Both the position numbers and the translations under genes were made by a program. From Lachnospiraceae bacterium (GTDB lineage Bacteria; Bacillota; Clostridia; Lachnospirales; Lachnospiraceae), in NCBI GenBank assembly GCA_016281605.1, contig JAEEJA010000095.1:62001-126000 (forward strand): a DNA stretch of 64,000 nucleotides, in the 5' to 3' direction. Under the pieces are notes generated by a model. It was not told the DNA's origin, did not search any database, and saw only the letters and a list, made by a program, of their open reading frames with translations. Below are positions 25,332 to 34,240 of this stretch, piece after piece (the first letter of the stretch is position 1; each line of letters begins with the position of its first letter).

Positions 25332-26378
25332 TTAATTATCCTTATTCTTTGATGAACCCTTAATTCGTCTGGATACATAACCACAAATAAGTATGATGAT
25401 GCTTACTACAATACAAATGTAAAATGATATACCACGGCTTAAAAGCTCAAGATTAGCAGGGTTCTCTATGTCCTTTATTTCGGAAAGTGCGTGAAGCAAA
25501 AGATAGTCAGCAACACCCATGGAACCCGGAATAGGAACGGAGTTAGAACCTACCGTAACTAATATCTGTGAGCAAAGAACTTCGTCAAAATTATGAATAT
25601 TACCACCCAATGCAAGGTAGCAAAAGACGGTAACCAAAATCTGACTCAGTTTTTGTAAGAAATTATAAATAAATGCCTGCAAAAGCATACCAACCTTACC
25701 CGAAATTGCTTCTGCACACTCTGAATAGCGAGCAACCGTAAGCTCAAGCTTTCTAATTCTTCTGTGTGGATATTTTATAATATGCAACTTATAGCCCAAC
25801 ATAATCAGAAGTATAAAAAAGCTCCTCATGATATTATGTTTCTTAATAAGCATTAAAAAGCCTACAACCAAAAGGACAAGTACGACAACACCAATTATGA
25901 TAAGTATCTGTCCGGGTAATTCAAAATTATAAAATATCTCTCCATGAATAATAAAAGCAATTCCACCTAAAAGCATCAAAACCACATTATACATGATCAG
26001 GTTTACCAAAAGTACTATAGTTGTTTCGGCTGTAGGTATACCATCCCACATCATGAAAAATGCACTGGCTGGTTGTCCTCCGGAAGCGGATGGTGTTATA
26101 GCTGAAAAGTAAACATCTGCTGCCGCATAAACTATTCCGTCCGGGTGCTTTTTTTCTTTATATACACCCTTTATAAGGCTTGATAAAGCAAGACCTTCAA
26201 ATACTATAAAACCAAGCATGGATATACCTGCACATATCATCCAAGGTACCTTCGCATGCTTGAGTGATTCTATAAGAGCTTTAAATGAAAAGCTTGAGCT
26301 TTGAGACACTACTGCCCATATACTCAACCCTGCTATGATTACAAAAAGAATCATCCAGGGGATTTTCTTTTTCACCAT
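25332..26378 (-). CDS. Flippase-like (lysylphosphatidylglycerol synthase TM domain / UPF0104) membrane protein
   Basis: A polytopic protein of about 348 residues with about eight membrane segments. AITPSASGGQPASAFFMM (about 95-112) and the late PIPGSMGVADYLLLHAL segment are the family signature shared with the N-terminal flippase half of MprF and with AglD. There is no C-terminal aminoacyl-transferase domain, so it would move or export a lipid-linked substrate rather than modify it. The start is uncertain: the ATG at 26378 gives the usual short N-terminus, while a GTG at 26432 lacks a ribosome binding site. It is 55 bases upstream of pssA, consistent with a lipid role. Confidence 0.82.
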   Translation of the reverse strand: MVKKKIPWMILFVIIAGLSIWAVVSQSSSFSFKALIESLKHAKVPWMICAGISMLGFIVFEGLALSSLIKGVYKEKKHPDGIVYAAADVYFSAITPSASGGQPASAFFMMWDGIPTAETTIVLLVNLIMYNVVLMLLGGIAFIIHGEIFYNFELPGQILIIIGVVVLVLLVVGFLMLIKKHNIMRSFFILLIMLGYKLHIIKYPHRRIRKLELTVARYSECAEAISGKVGMLLQAFIYNFLQKLSQILVTVFCYLALGGNIHNFDEVLCSQILVTVGSNSVPIPGSMGVADYLLLHALSEIKDIENPANLELLSRGISFYICIVVSIIILICGYVSRRIKGSSKNKDN

Positions 26379-26555
26379 ATCCTTAAAAAACTCCTTAAAA
26401 CTCAATAGGAGAAAACCCCAAAATATACTCACAAGGGGTTAGTCTGCGATACAATTATCATAGGATAATTCGTATCGAAAAACATATCTTTTCATATTAT
26501 AACATTAATACAAAAAAAATCAATTATTAAAAATAAGTTGTGAGTAGTATTTTAC

Positions 26556-26924
26556 TTATCGATACACGATTATATCTCCTATTTTTTCTCGTTTTATGCC
26601 AAGACCCAGGACAGAACCTAAAAAATCCCTATGAGTAAGATTGTCTGAAAACTTAGCAATAATAGGTTCTATCTTAAGAAGTTTAACAGGGTAAGCTTCA
26701 TCATAACCATAATTATCTTTAGATCCAAACTTTACAATCCTTCTTTCAGCTGTTTCATAGCCGCCATATGACTCGCTTCCTGCGTAATCAAAATCTCTTA
26801 CAGACTTATTATATACTGATATTTGTGCTATGCTTAAAAAATCCGTATATACATATCTGTTCTCTCTGTACGCTTCATCTGCAAGTTCTGTTAATCTCTT
26901 ATAAACATCTATATTTTCATTCAT
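26556..26924 (-). pseudogene. ylmH: Truncated YlmH-like gene (S4 domain missing)
   Basis: The 122-residue frame matches the N-terminal half of YlmH, the RNA-binding protein usually encoded near divIVA. It includes YVYTDFLSIAQ, ETAERRIVKF and LTHRDFLGSVLGLGIKREK, and then IGDIIVYR. Family members continue for about another 130 residues with an S4 RNA-binding domain. Here a stop follows the GDII segment and the next 120 bases in any frame show no S4 domain. YlmH acts in cell division and as a ribosome-quality-control factor through its S4 domain. This copy is probably a remnant, with a full copy possibly elsewhere. A repeat element lies just upstream. Confidence 0.7.
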
Positions 26925-26960
26925 TCTTTCTTTTTATTCACCCCTCGTTACTTCTCTTTT

Positions 26961-27055
26961 TAACTCAGTCGTAGAAATTCCCTTCCTCTAAGCTAAAGCG
27001 TAGGCGGGAGTAATGACAAACTTTACTCAGTCGTGGTTCAAGTTCCTGACTTTAA
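26961..27055 (+). repeat. Dispersed repeat element, copy A
   Basis: This copy has ACTCAGTCG twice (26963-26971 and 27025-27033). Between them is a degenerate form of the hairpin shared with copies B and C (CCTCTAAGCTAAAG at 26985-26998). After the second comes GGTTCAAG, shared with copy D. It lies between the rhomboid terminator and the truncated ylmH. See findings. Confidence 0.7.
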
Positions 27056-27103
27056 GAGCTGCTTCGAAACTCTATAAACGTTCCGTAAGTGCCTCTCACT
27101 ACA

Positions 27104-27136
27104 AAACAGACTTTCTGCAACTAGCAAAAAGTCTGT
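27104..27136 (-). terminator. Terminator of the rhomboid protease gene
   Basis: ACAGACTTT (27106-27114) and AAAGTCTGT (27128-27136) pair over nine bases, followed on the minus strand by TTTTGT. Confidence 0.65.
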
Positions 27137-27147
27137 CGTTAAACTAA

Positions 27148-27735
27148 TCAATTATTTTTTTTATTGATTACAAAACCTGTTACAGCACCTACCGCTCCGC
27201 CGATTATATGTGTAAAGTTTGAGATGTTATCAACTTCTGTGATCCCGCTTAAAACCTGATTACCTATGTAAAGCGCTGCAACAAGTATAAATGTAACAGG
27301 TATGGTTCCATCCTTGAAGCTTGTAAATGAAGAGAGAAGAATAAATGCAAATACAACTCCACTCGCTCCCAAAAGCATAACACGAGGGAAGAATATTACC
27401 TCTGCAACTCCCGTAACTATGGCTGTTATAGCTATAATTACAACCAGACTTTTAGATCCATACTTCTCTTCTAACAGTGGTCCTATTAAGAGAAGCATCA
27501 TAAGATTATTTACAAGATGAGTAAGGTTTGCATGTCCAAATATATGTCCTATGAAACGAATATAAGTAAACGGACTTATCATGGATGATCTGTATACACT
27601 GAAAAGCAGCTTATTGGTAAATCCATTTGTTATGTAATTAAGTATAAGCGCTCCTACACATATTATGGTAAACCATAGTATAACAGGCGAATTAAACGAA
27701 AATCTAATTGTGTGCTTTTTGCCTTCTCCCGCCAT
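27148..27735 (-). CDS. Rhomboid family intramembrane serine protease
   Basis: A 195-residue protein with six predicted membrane segments and no extra domains. Rhomboid hallmarks are HANLTHLVNNLMMLLLIGPLLEE (about 68-90, the HxxxN region), the catalytic serine in MLLGASGVVFAFI, and the catalytic histidine in NFTHIIGGAVGAVTGF. It should cleave transmembrane substrates within the bilayer; targets are unknown. An SD-like GAGAGGAAATAAT precedes the ATG. It is followed by its own terminator and is 30 bases downstream of the BspA-like secreted protein gene, so the two are probably co-transcribed. Confidence 0.88.
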   Translation of the reverse strand: MAGEGKKHTIRFSFNSPVILWFTIICVGALILNYITNGFTNKLLFSVYRSSMISPFTYIRFIGHIFGHANLTHLVNNLMMLLLIGPLLEEKYGSKSLVVIIAITAIVTGVAEVIFFPRVMLLGASGVVFAFILLSSFTSFKDGTIPVTFILVAALYIGNQVLSGITEVDNISNFTHIIGGAVGAVTGFVINKKNN

Positions 27736-27765
27736 TATTTCCTCTCTTTCTTATATTCGTATATC

Positions 27766-28998
27766 CTAACGAATCTTTACATGCTTTTTTCTAAGGGACT
27801 TAAGATATCTAATACTTGCTCTTGTCACTTTAGATCTTAGCTTTATAAGTCTTAGCTTTTTACAACTGTTAAATGCTCCTGTCTTGATAACATTTACGGA
27901 CTTACCAAGTATAACTGCTCTGACTCTCTTATTGTATGCAAATGAACCGGCAGATATCTCTTTTACAGGATAATTCTTTCCTAATGCTTTTATCCTGGCA
28001 GGTATTACAACCTTCTTAGCTGTCTTCCTTGCTTTGTAAACCGTAAAGTAAGGAATCTTGCTGCTATTATATGCAATCTTATAGGTTATTCCTCTTTTCT
28101 TTATTGTATATCCGCTTGCTATAGTAGCATTCAAAGAGACACTTACAGGTATACTTACACTTTCAGGATAATATAAATCAATTGCAAATGAGGAGGAAGC
28201 AGAAGTTGTTCTGTAGCTACTCACATTCTCAGACTCTATACTACGAACCTTTAAGTCTTTCTTGTCAATATAAAATGTAAATATTTCCTTCGTTGATGAA
28301 CTAGAAGACGTTGTAGTACTTGAATCTCCACTCACTTTTCCCATGATCTCAGATGCAAGACTTCCGCTGATTTCATCTGACTTTATAACATAGCAGTCAT
28401 ATGTTGTTCCATGTACTTCCTTCTTTACATCTTCTTTTTTCTTAATTGTAACTTTATCGGAATTCAGTACATTTACAAATGTATCCCTTACCTGAGTAAC
28501 AGTCTCAAGCACCGCTTTTTTATTCTTATTACTTATACGAGTATACTGGGTTCCGAGCTTTGAAGAACGGGCATACTCTAAGTTTTTGTTCATATCTATC
28601 CAGTACTCGGTACCTAACATAACTCCATAGGAAATATTAGTATTCTCATCGTGCTCAAATACCATCTGATAATTACCTAAAGCACTGCTGTAGGTTGATG
28701 AGTACAGTGGTCCGAGAAGAGATTTGAGGTCAAAAGAGATACCCATAATCTTTTCCTGGCTCAGTTTGGTTGCAGCTTCTTTTCTGATGGTTTCAACAGA
28801 AGCACTTGTAGCAGGAGCAGAACTTGGTGTCACAGTACTTCCGGTGGCCGGCAGAGAATCACCTAATACTGAAGATATCACACCTCCCTTAATTTCGTTA
28901 CTATCGGTAATAACAGCACCTGCGGGCATTGCACTTCCTAAACTCAAACTAAGTGCACAGATCAAGCTGATATTTTTAAAATATTTATTTAATCTCAT
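27766..28998 (-). CDS. Secreted protein with C-terminal BspA-type leucine-rich repeat
   Basis: The 410-residue protein has a signal peptide (MRLNKYFKNISLICALSLSL, cleavage after PAGA near residue 28). A Thr/Ser/Pro-rich stretch follows, then a central domain of about 80-285 that I do not recognise, rich in Ser/Thr. The C-terminus (about 320-400) matches BspA-like LRR_5 units, for example VKEISAGSFAYNKRVRAVIL and VIKTGAFNSCKKLRLIKL. Such repeats serve in surface binding. It is exported and probably wall-associated through its very basic end (KSLRKKHVKIR). It precedes the rhomboid gene. Confidence 0.7.
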   Translation of the reverse strand: MRLNKYFKNISLICALSLSLGSAMPAGAVITDSNEIKGGVISSVLGDSLPATGSTVTPSSAPATSASVETIRKEAATKLSQEKIMGISFDLKSLLGPLYSSTYSSALGNYQMVFEHDENTNISYGVMLGTEYWIDMNKNLEYARSSKLGTQYTRISNKNKKAVLETVTQVRDTFVNVLNSDKVTIKKKEDVKKEVHGTTYDCYVIKSDEISGSLASEIMGKVSGDSSTTTSSSSSTKEIFTFYIDKKDLKVRSIESENVSSYRTTSASSSFAIDLYYPESVSIPVSVSLNATIASGYTIKKRGITYKIAYNSSKIPYFTVYKARKTAKKVVIPARIKALGKNYPVKEISAGSFAYNKRVRAVILGKSVNVIKTGAFNSCKKLRLIKLRSKVTRASIRYLKSLRKKHVKIR

Positions 28999-29022
28999 TT
29001 TTCCCTCCGTTTAAAATTCTTA

Positions 29023-29949
29023 TTATTTGCCGTTTAATTTATCAATTATTGTAGGAAGTTCACCGTCTACCTTATCATTATCCAACTGACATGTACCGGC
29101 ATTGGCATGACCTCCGCCTCCGTATGAAAGGCAAAGCTCTCCAATATTAAAGCTTGATGATTTGTTAATAATGGATTTTCCTATCATAACTGCAGTATTT
29201 TGCTTCTTAAATCCCCATGCAACATGCACGGAAATCTCAATTTCAGGCCACATAGCGTAAACCATAAATCTGTTTCCGGTATAGATAACTTCTTCATTTC
29301 TTAGGTCTATTACTGCAACCTTATCATGGATCTTAGTTATACGGCTTAACTGCTCTTTGAAAAGCTCCTGCTGCTCAAAGTACATATCCACTCTTTCCCT
29401 TACATCCGGTAATTCCAAAACTTCATTGATGGTATGATTGGTACAATAATCTATAAGTTCCATCATAAGCTCATAATTTGAAATTCTGAAATTGCGGAAT
29501 CTTCCGAGTCCTGTACGAGCATCCATAAGGAAATTCATGAGCACCCATCCGGTTGGATTAAGTATTTCATCTTCGGTGAAATCAGCACTGTCTCCCTTAT
29601 CAACAGCAAGCATTATCTCCTCAGATACTCTCTTAAATTTATCTGCTCCGCCATAATAGTCATATACCACTCTTGCAGCAGACTTAGCCTTTCCGTCTAT
29701 TACATATTTATCTTTATTCTTTTCAACATCATTTCTAATAAGCTCGCTCTCATGATGGTCAAATGCCATACCTACGCGGCTGTCGAAAGGTAGATTTGTA
29801 GTTATATCATTCTCATTTAAGTCTATTTTCCCATCCTGTACATCCTTAGGATGGACAAACCTTATATCATCTATGATATCAAGTTCTTTAAGCAGCATTG
29901 CGCAAACCAATCCATCAAAATCACTTCTTGTTACTAATCTTTTTTTCAT
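29023..29949 (-). CDS. DHH-family phosphoesterase (exopolyphosphatase-like)
   Basis: The 308-residue protein starts MKKRLVTRSDFDGLVCAML with the first DHH-superfamily metal motif and has VGMAFDHHESE (about 79-89), the DHH motif itself. VDKGDSADFTEDEI supplies a further aspartate. The C-terminal DHHA1-type segment SYGGGGHANAGTCQL ends the chain. Relatives hydrolyse short phosphodiesters such as nanoRNA, pAp or cyclic dinucleotide products; this subgroup is usually annotated exopolyphosphatase without proof. It is probably cytoplasmic and manganese-dependent. It is upstream of the secreted BspA-like gene on the same strand. Confidence 0.8.
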   Translation of the reverse strand: MKKRLVTRSDFDGLVCAMLLKELDIIDDIRFVHPKDVQDGKIDLNENDITTNLPFDSRVGMAFDHHESELIRNDVEKNKDKYVIDGKAKSAARVVYDYYGGADKFKRVSEEIMLAVDKGDSADFTEDEILNPTGWVLMNFLMDARTGLGRFRNFRISNYELMMELIDYCTNHTINEVLELPDVRERVDMYFEQQELFKEQLSRITKIHDKVAVIDLRNEEVIYTGNRFMVYAMWPEIEISVHVAWGFKKQNTAVMIGKSIINKSSSFNIGELCLSYGGGGHANAGTCQLDNDKVDGELPTIIDKLNGK

Positions 29950-30268
29950 ATTAACCTTACCTCCATATTTGGCGAATACGTCCTTCGCTTTTTATATTAA
30001 CCTCCATGCCGAGCACAAATAGCTAAACAACCTCTGGTTGTTTGTGAAGGAATCATCGCATCAGCGTGATTTTTCGCACTACTATCTTCTGTCGTCATCA
30101 GTCCGACAAATAAACTCCTATAATCAGTCAAATATCTTTATCAATAGTAACATAATCAAGGTTAATATGCAATAATCAGGTCTGTTTTATTTGACAAAAT
30201 TACAAAAGAGGTCTATTATAGCAAAAGATTTATTCTATTTATTTCAAATATAAACTACGGAGGTCATC
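29950..30268. other. Intergenic region with several hairpins and the PAP2 promoter
   Basis: This 319-base gap separates two divergent genes. It holds GCGAA/TTCGC with a following T5 (29972-29993) and a strong AAACAACC-TCT-GGTTGTTT hairpin (30025-30043). A possible GTCG/CGAC pair lies near 30102-30117, and the PAP2 promoter is at 30191-30219. No open reading frame of convincing quality is present. The hairpins would lie in the leader of the DHH gene if it is transcribed from around 30.1 kb. Confidence 0.5.
30191..30219 (+). promoter_or_regulatory. Promoter of the PAP2 phosphatase gene
   Basis: A perfect TTGACA (30191-30196) and TATTAT (30214-30219) are 17 bases apart. Confidence 0.75.
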
Positions 30269-30838
30269 ATGGAAGCTATCTTTAATTTTGACAGGACAAT
30301 ACTGCTTTTTTTTCAAGATAATATAAGAACAGAAAAGTTAACTAAGTTTTTTACACCCATAACAAGTACGGGCAACTGGGGAATGCTCCCAATATTTGTA
30401 GCCATAGTTCTTCTTATGTCGGTTGCATACAGAAAAACAGGAATTATGTGTGCCATTGGACTTATCACACAATCCCTGACTGTAAATCTACTTATAAAAC
30501 CTTTGGTAAACAGAGCCAGACCTTATGAGGTGATTGATGGACTGACTTCAGTTATAGGACCCATGTCCGACAAATCATTTCCCTCCGGACACTCCTGTGC
30601 TGCTTTTTTAATAGCAGTCATCCTTTATAATAACGTTCCCAAAAAATACGGAATCTTCTCACTTGTTATAGCTTGCCTTATCGCTATATCACGTATATAC
30701 ATGGGCGTTCATTATCCCACAGATGTTATATGCGGTGCTCTCATCGGTATAATCATAGGCATTACAGTATCAAAGCTTTACCCTAAGGCTGAAGCCTACT
30801 TTAAAAAAGATAAAAAAGCTACGAAGGAAAATGAATAA
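30269..30838 (+). CDS. PAP2 family membrane phosphatase
   Basis: A 189-residue membrane protein with about five hydrophobic segments and the three-part PAP2 active site: KPLVNRARP (about 78-86), SFPSGHSCAAF (about 102-112) and SRIYMGVHYPTDVICG (about 143-158). Arg, His and Asp of these motifs form the phosphohistidine mechanism. Likely substrates are undecaprenyl pyrophosphate (lipid carrier recycling) or phosphatidylglycerol phosphate; sequence alone cannot decide. GGAGG precedes the ATG. It ends tail-to-tail with rhaB with no base between the two stop codons. Confidence 0.9.
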   Translation: MEAIFNFDRTILLFFQDNIRTEKLTKFFTPITSTGNWGMLPIFVAIVLLMSVAYRKTGIMCAIGLITQSLTVNLLIKPLVNRARPYEVIDGLTSVIGPMSDKSFPSGHSCAAFLIAVILYNNVPKKYGIFSLVIACLIAISRIYMGVHYPTDVICGALIGIIIGITVSKLYPKAEAYFKKDKKATKENE

Positions 30839-32296
30839 TTATCTTAATATAACCTGCTTATACTTATCGTAAGCAGCTTCCCAGAGCCCTGTATCGCAGG
30901 GCTCATATACTTTACTCCCGAAAGAATCGATGAGTATCCTGCTTTTATCATCTTCTGAATTATACTCTCCGACGGCTTTTAACTGCTGCATGATATTTCC
31001 TGCTGCTGTCGCTTCCGAAGCTCCTGTTATAACAGGCACTCCAAGGGCATTGGCAGTGAATTGGCAAAGCACCTTGTTATTGATGCCTCCGCCAATCATG
31101 TATACCTTCTCTTCCCAGTGTATGTAAGGCTTAAATGAGTCATAGACCTGACGATACTTCATAGCAAGGCTTGTAAGCACCGTAGATATAAGCTCCGCGT
31201 CACTCTCAGGCACTTTCTGTCCGGTTTCTTTACAATAATTCCTTATCTTCTCAGGATAATTACCCTCTTGCATATAATCATCCGGATTTATAAAAGACTC
31301 ACTTATTCCTTGGCTTTGGGCCATATCTGCAAGAGTAGCAAATTCATAATCTTTTCCTGCATCCTTAAAGTTGCGGCGTAGCTGCTGAACTATCCAAAGC
31401 CCTATGATATTTACGGTAGGGCGATACCCTCCATCGTAGGTACCTTCATTTGAAATCTTATCTTTTATAACCTGTTCTCCCGTAAGCATATTCTCAGTTG
31501 ATATTCCCATAAGAGACCATGTTCCACTGGATAAAAATGTGTACTCCTTCTCGCTTGATGGAACCGCTGAGCATGCACAGGCTGTATCATGTCCTGAAAC
31601 AGTGATTACCTTTGTATCTTTAAATCCATAAGCCGAAGCTATGTCGGATGTTAGATTACCTGCAACTCTGCCGCTGAAAACAACCTCAGGAAATATGTTT
31701 TTTGAAAAATCCAGTGCATTTATAATACTATCAGACCACCTGGAAGTTTTCATATCAAGCAACTGTGAAGTGGATGCTATAGAGTACTCTGCAGCTATAT
31801 CTCCACAAAAAAGAAAAGCAAAGAGATTTGGCATAAAAAGCACCTTATCTATGGCTTCAAACTGATAAGGAAAATGCTTTCTGATATAGTAAAGCTTGTA
31901 GACCGTATTGTAAGCAAGACTCGCAATACCGGTATTCTCAAACATCTTCTTTTCTCCGCCACAAAGATTTAAAACTTCTTCCATATTGGTGTCATCAAGT
32001 CCTGCATCCCTATAGCTTAATGGCATATTAATAAGATTTTTGCTTTTATCTATAAGACCACAATCGACACCCCAAGTGTCAAAAGCCATTCCGGACAGGT
32101 CCTTAGGACACTTTGAAAGAGTTTCCTTCATTGCTTCATAAAGGTAAAGAGCATCCCAATAAGCATGACCATTAAGAGTCGTAAAATTATGCGGAAATCT
32201 GTGAATTTCCTTGAGATTCAGTTTTTCCCCATCAAAACTTCCAAGTATACCTCGTCCGCTGCTCGCTCCAAGATCAAAAGCCAATACATTTTTCAT
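30839..32296 (-). CDS. rhaB: Rhamnulokinase
   Basis: A 485-residue FGGY-family kinase that phosphorylates L-rhamnulose for catabolism to DHAP and lactaldehyde. It begins NVLAFDLGASSGRGILGSFD, with HRFPHNFTTLNGHAYWD and MAFDTWGVDCGLIDK as rhamnulokinase-type signatures. VSGHDTACACSAVP and the ATP-site segment YMIGGGINNKVLCQFTANALG follow. Length is as expected. No rhamnose isomerase or aldolase is nearby, but the iron alcohol dehydrogenase at 52 kb resembles lactaldehyde reductase. It lies 21 bases downstream of nadE and is probably in one transcript with it. Confidence 0.92.
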   Translation of the reverse strand: MKNVLAFDLGASSGRGILGSFDGEKLNLKEIHRFPHNFTTLNGHAYWDALYLYEAMKETLSKCPKDLSGMAFDTWGVDCGLIDKSKNLINMPLSYRDAGLDDTNMEEVLNLCGGEKKMFENTGIASLAYNTVYKLYYIRKHFPYQFEAIDKVLFMPNLFAFLFCGDIAAEYSIASTSQLLDMKTSRWSDSIINALDFSKNIFPEVVFSGRVAGNLTSDIASAYGFKDTKVITVSGHDTACACSAVPSSEKEYTFLSSGTWSLMGISTENMLTGEQVIKDKISNEGTYDGGYRPTVNIIGLWIVQQLRRNFKDAGKDYEFATLADMAQSQGISESFINPDDYMQEGNYPEKIRNYCKETGQKVPESDAELISTVLTSLAMKYRQVYDSFKPYIHWEEKVYMIGGGINNKVLCQFTANALGVPVITGASEATAAGNIMQQLKAVGEYNSEDDKSRILIDSFGSKVYEPCDTGLWEAAYDKYKQVILR

Positions 32297-32317
32297 TGCG
32301 CTACCATCTCCCGTTTT

Positions 32318-33058
32318 TTATTTAGGTTCATAAAGAAAAGCAGGCATAAGCTCCAACTTAAAAAGATTTGCTGCATGTCTTCTGTCTATGTTTTCTTTAA
32401 TCTCCTCATCCTCACAAATGCCTTCTCTTATGTACTTATCGAGAGTAGCATAAGAAAATCCAAGATTATCTTCATCTGTTTTATCTGTAAGTCCGTCAAT
32501 CGGAACTTTATCTACAAGTACATCCGGAAGACCCAGTTCGCGACCTATAGCCTTTACTTCTGTAACGGTCAGGCGTGAAAGGGGGCTAAAATCACCTGCT
32601 CCGTCTCCATACCTGGTTGCGTATCCCACCCAGTCCTCTGAAAGATTGCAAGTATTGGCTACTCTTCCATTATTACTCTGACTTACTGCATATACTGTTG
32701 CCATGCGGATTCTGGCAGGAAGATTTATATTGGTCTGCTCTTTAGCAGTTACTCCTGCTTCTTCCATGGCGCTTAAAACTCCATCACAAGCCTTTGCTAT
32801 ATTTATCTCATAATTTTTAATACCAAGGTGATTTACTAAAAGTCTGGACATATCAATATCAACTTGCTCTCCTCTAGGCATGAGAACACCGATTACTCTG
32901 TCTGCTCCTAAGGCTTCTTTGCAAAGAGCTGCTACGACAGAACTATCCTTTCCTCCCGATATACCAACAACTGCATTGCAACCCGGACCGTTCTTTTCAA
33001 AAAAATCTCTTATCCACTCAACTATTTCATCCTTTACCTTCTTTGCATCAAATGACAT
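32318..33058 (-). CDS. nadE: NAD+ synthase, ammonia-dependent
   Basis: The 246-residue enzyme amidates nicotinic acid adenine dinucleotide to NAD+ using ATP and ammonia. It carries the PP-loop VVGISGGKDSSVVAALCKEALG (about 27-48), GVLMPRGEQVD, VANTCNLSEDWVGYATRYGDGAGDFSPL and KVPIDGLTDKTDEDNLGFSYATLD. There is no N-terminal nitrilase domain, so it cannot use glutamine by itself. Length matches the short NadE class. An AGGCAG-type site precedes the ATG. It is followed directly by rhaB. Confidence 0.95.
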   Translation of the reverse strand: MSFDAKKVKDEIVEWIRDFFEKNGPGCNAVVGISGGKDSSVVAALCKEALGADRVIGVLMPRGEQVDIDMSRLLVNHLGIKNYEINIAKACDGVLSAMEEAGVTAKEQTNINLPARIRMATVYAVSQSNNGRVANTCNLSEDWVGYATRYGDGAGDFSPLSRLTVTEVKAIGRELGLPDVLVDKVPIDGLTDKTDEDNLGFSYATLDKYIREGICEDEEIKENIDRRHAANLFKLELMPAFLYEPK

Positions 33059-33148
33059 ATCTGCCTCCGTTTCTTTATAAAAAAATCAGAACTGATTTTC
33101 AAGTATCATGATTTGCTCACACTACTTTGACTCTGACAACTTAACAGC

Positions 33149-34066
33149 TTATATTTCCTTGCTTACAGGGGGATTTGCTCTGAAATCAGTATATGCCGCA
33201 TTGTAATTCGCATTAAAATCTCTGGATTCAGCAAAAAGCGGATCGTAGAGCCTGCCCTCTATATCAGTCCAAGCGTGAGCAGTATCACAACATACCTTTA
33301 CAGGATCGTATCCACACTCTTTAGCAAAAAATGCAAGAGCTGCACTGAAGGATACACAGCATCCCATATGGTTTTCAAAACAATCATTTGCAAAGACTAT
33401 TTCCCAATCTTCGGGATTGGAAACCTTCGCTTCCTCATAAGTCCTATAACGATTATATCCAAGAGCTTCAACCCACTTAAAGCACTTATAAAGCCTATCT
33501 TCTCTGCTCTCTGTAGGTTTTGAAACTGAATTCATGATTTTCCTTGCAGTTATAAGAGTCTTAATCTTAGAGACACTGTAATCCGTTTCCTTTGCAATAC
33601 CATTTTTCTTTATTTTTATACCATCGCTTTTCTTGTTAAAAAGCATTTTTCCTGTTTTTCTATCAAAGAAATAATAGTGCCCAAGTACGGTTCTCCATCC
33701 TCTGGACAAGACACCGGACTTCTCTGCTCTGTAAACGTTTTTCTTGTAAGTAAAGAATTTTTCCTTTACTATTACCCCATCCTTGTTTTTAAAGAAAAGC
33801 TCTCCGTTCTTTTTCTTTATCTTTCCTTCAACTCTTTTGGTTTCTACAAGACCATTATCCTTCCAGATAGTCTTTCCAGGCGGAGTGTCATCCACTTCTT
33901 CTTCTGTTTTATCATCAGAAACAGCTGCATCTGTAGCAACCTTTGCCTTTATAACTTCTTCTTGAATCGCCTCTTTAGGGCTTTCCATGGTACATAAGCC
34001 GTAAAGCAGTGCAACAACTGCTATTATAAATATTGCGGGAATTCCCTTTCTTATTAGAAAATCCAT
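33149..34066 (-). CDS. Membrane-anchored or secreted transglutaminase-like protein with wall-binding-like repeats
   Basis: The 305-residue protein has an N-terminal hydrophobic segment (about 7-25), then an acidic, Thr/Val-rich linker. Two or three degenerate glycine/aromatic repeats follow (GVLSRGWRTVLGHYYFFDRK and similar, about 115-150), resembling choline/glucan-binding repeats. The C-terminal part is a transglutaminase-like papain fold, with the triad visible as GCCVSFSAALAFFAKECGY (Cys), TAHAWTDIEG (His) and LYDPLF (Asp). It acts outside the cell, perhaps in wall crosslinking or as a protease. It is divergent from the deacetylase lipoprotein gene. Confidence 0.78.
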   Translation of the reverse strand: MDFLIRKGIPAIFIIAVVALLYGLCTMESPKEAIQEEVIKAKVATDAAVSDDKTEEEVDDTPPGKTIWKDNGLVETKRVEGKIKKKNGELFFKNKDGVIVKEKFFTYKKNVYRAEKSGVLSRGWRTVLGHYYFFDRKTGKMLFNKKSDGIKIKKNGIAKETDYSVSKIKTLITARKIMNSVSKPTESREDRLYKCFKWVEALGYNRYRTYEEAKVSNPEDWEIVFANDCFENHMGCCVSFSAALAFFAKECGYDPVKVCCDTAHAWTDIEGRLYDPLFAESRDFNANYNAAYTDFRANPPVSKEI

Positions 34067-34165
34067 AGTGTCACCTCTTTATTTAAGTTAATTCAAAGTG
34101 ATTATGTCACGATATGATGCCAATGTCAAGGCACTAGATGTAGATGTAAAGGTTCAATATATCTC

Positions 34166-34212
34166 TTGCTTTATAAATAATATAGGAGTATAGTATTTAC
34201 ATGCATGTAAAT
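34166..34212 (+). promoter_or_regulatory. Promoter with overlapping 18-bp perfect palindrome (operator)
   Basis: TTGCTT (34166-34171) and TATAGT (34189-34194) are 17 bases apart. Directly after the -10 box, ATTTACATGCATGTAAAT (34195-34212) is a perfect palindrome that covers the predicted transcription start, the usual place for a repressor site. It controls the deacetylase gene. Confidence 0.6.
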
Positions 34213-34240
34213 TAAGACAACTCGAAAGGAACCTAAAAAC

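Noticed and set aside
30060-30125. Possible hammerhead ribozyme (minus-strand CTGATGA followed by GAAA)
   Set aside because: The segment between the two core motifs cannot form the required stem II and stems I and III are not evident.
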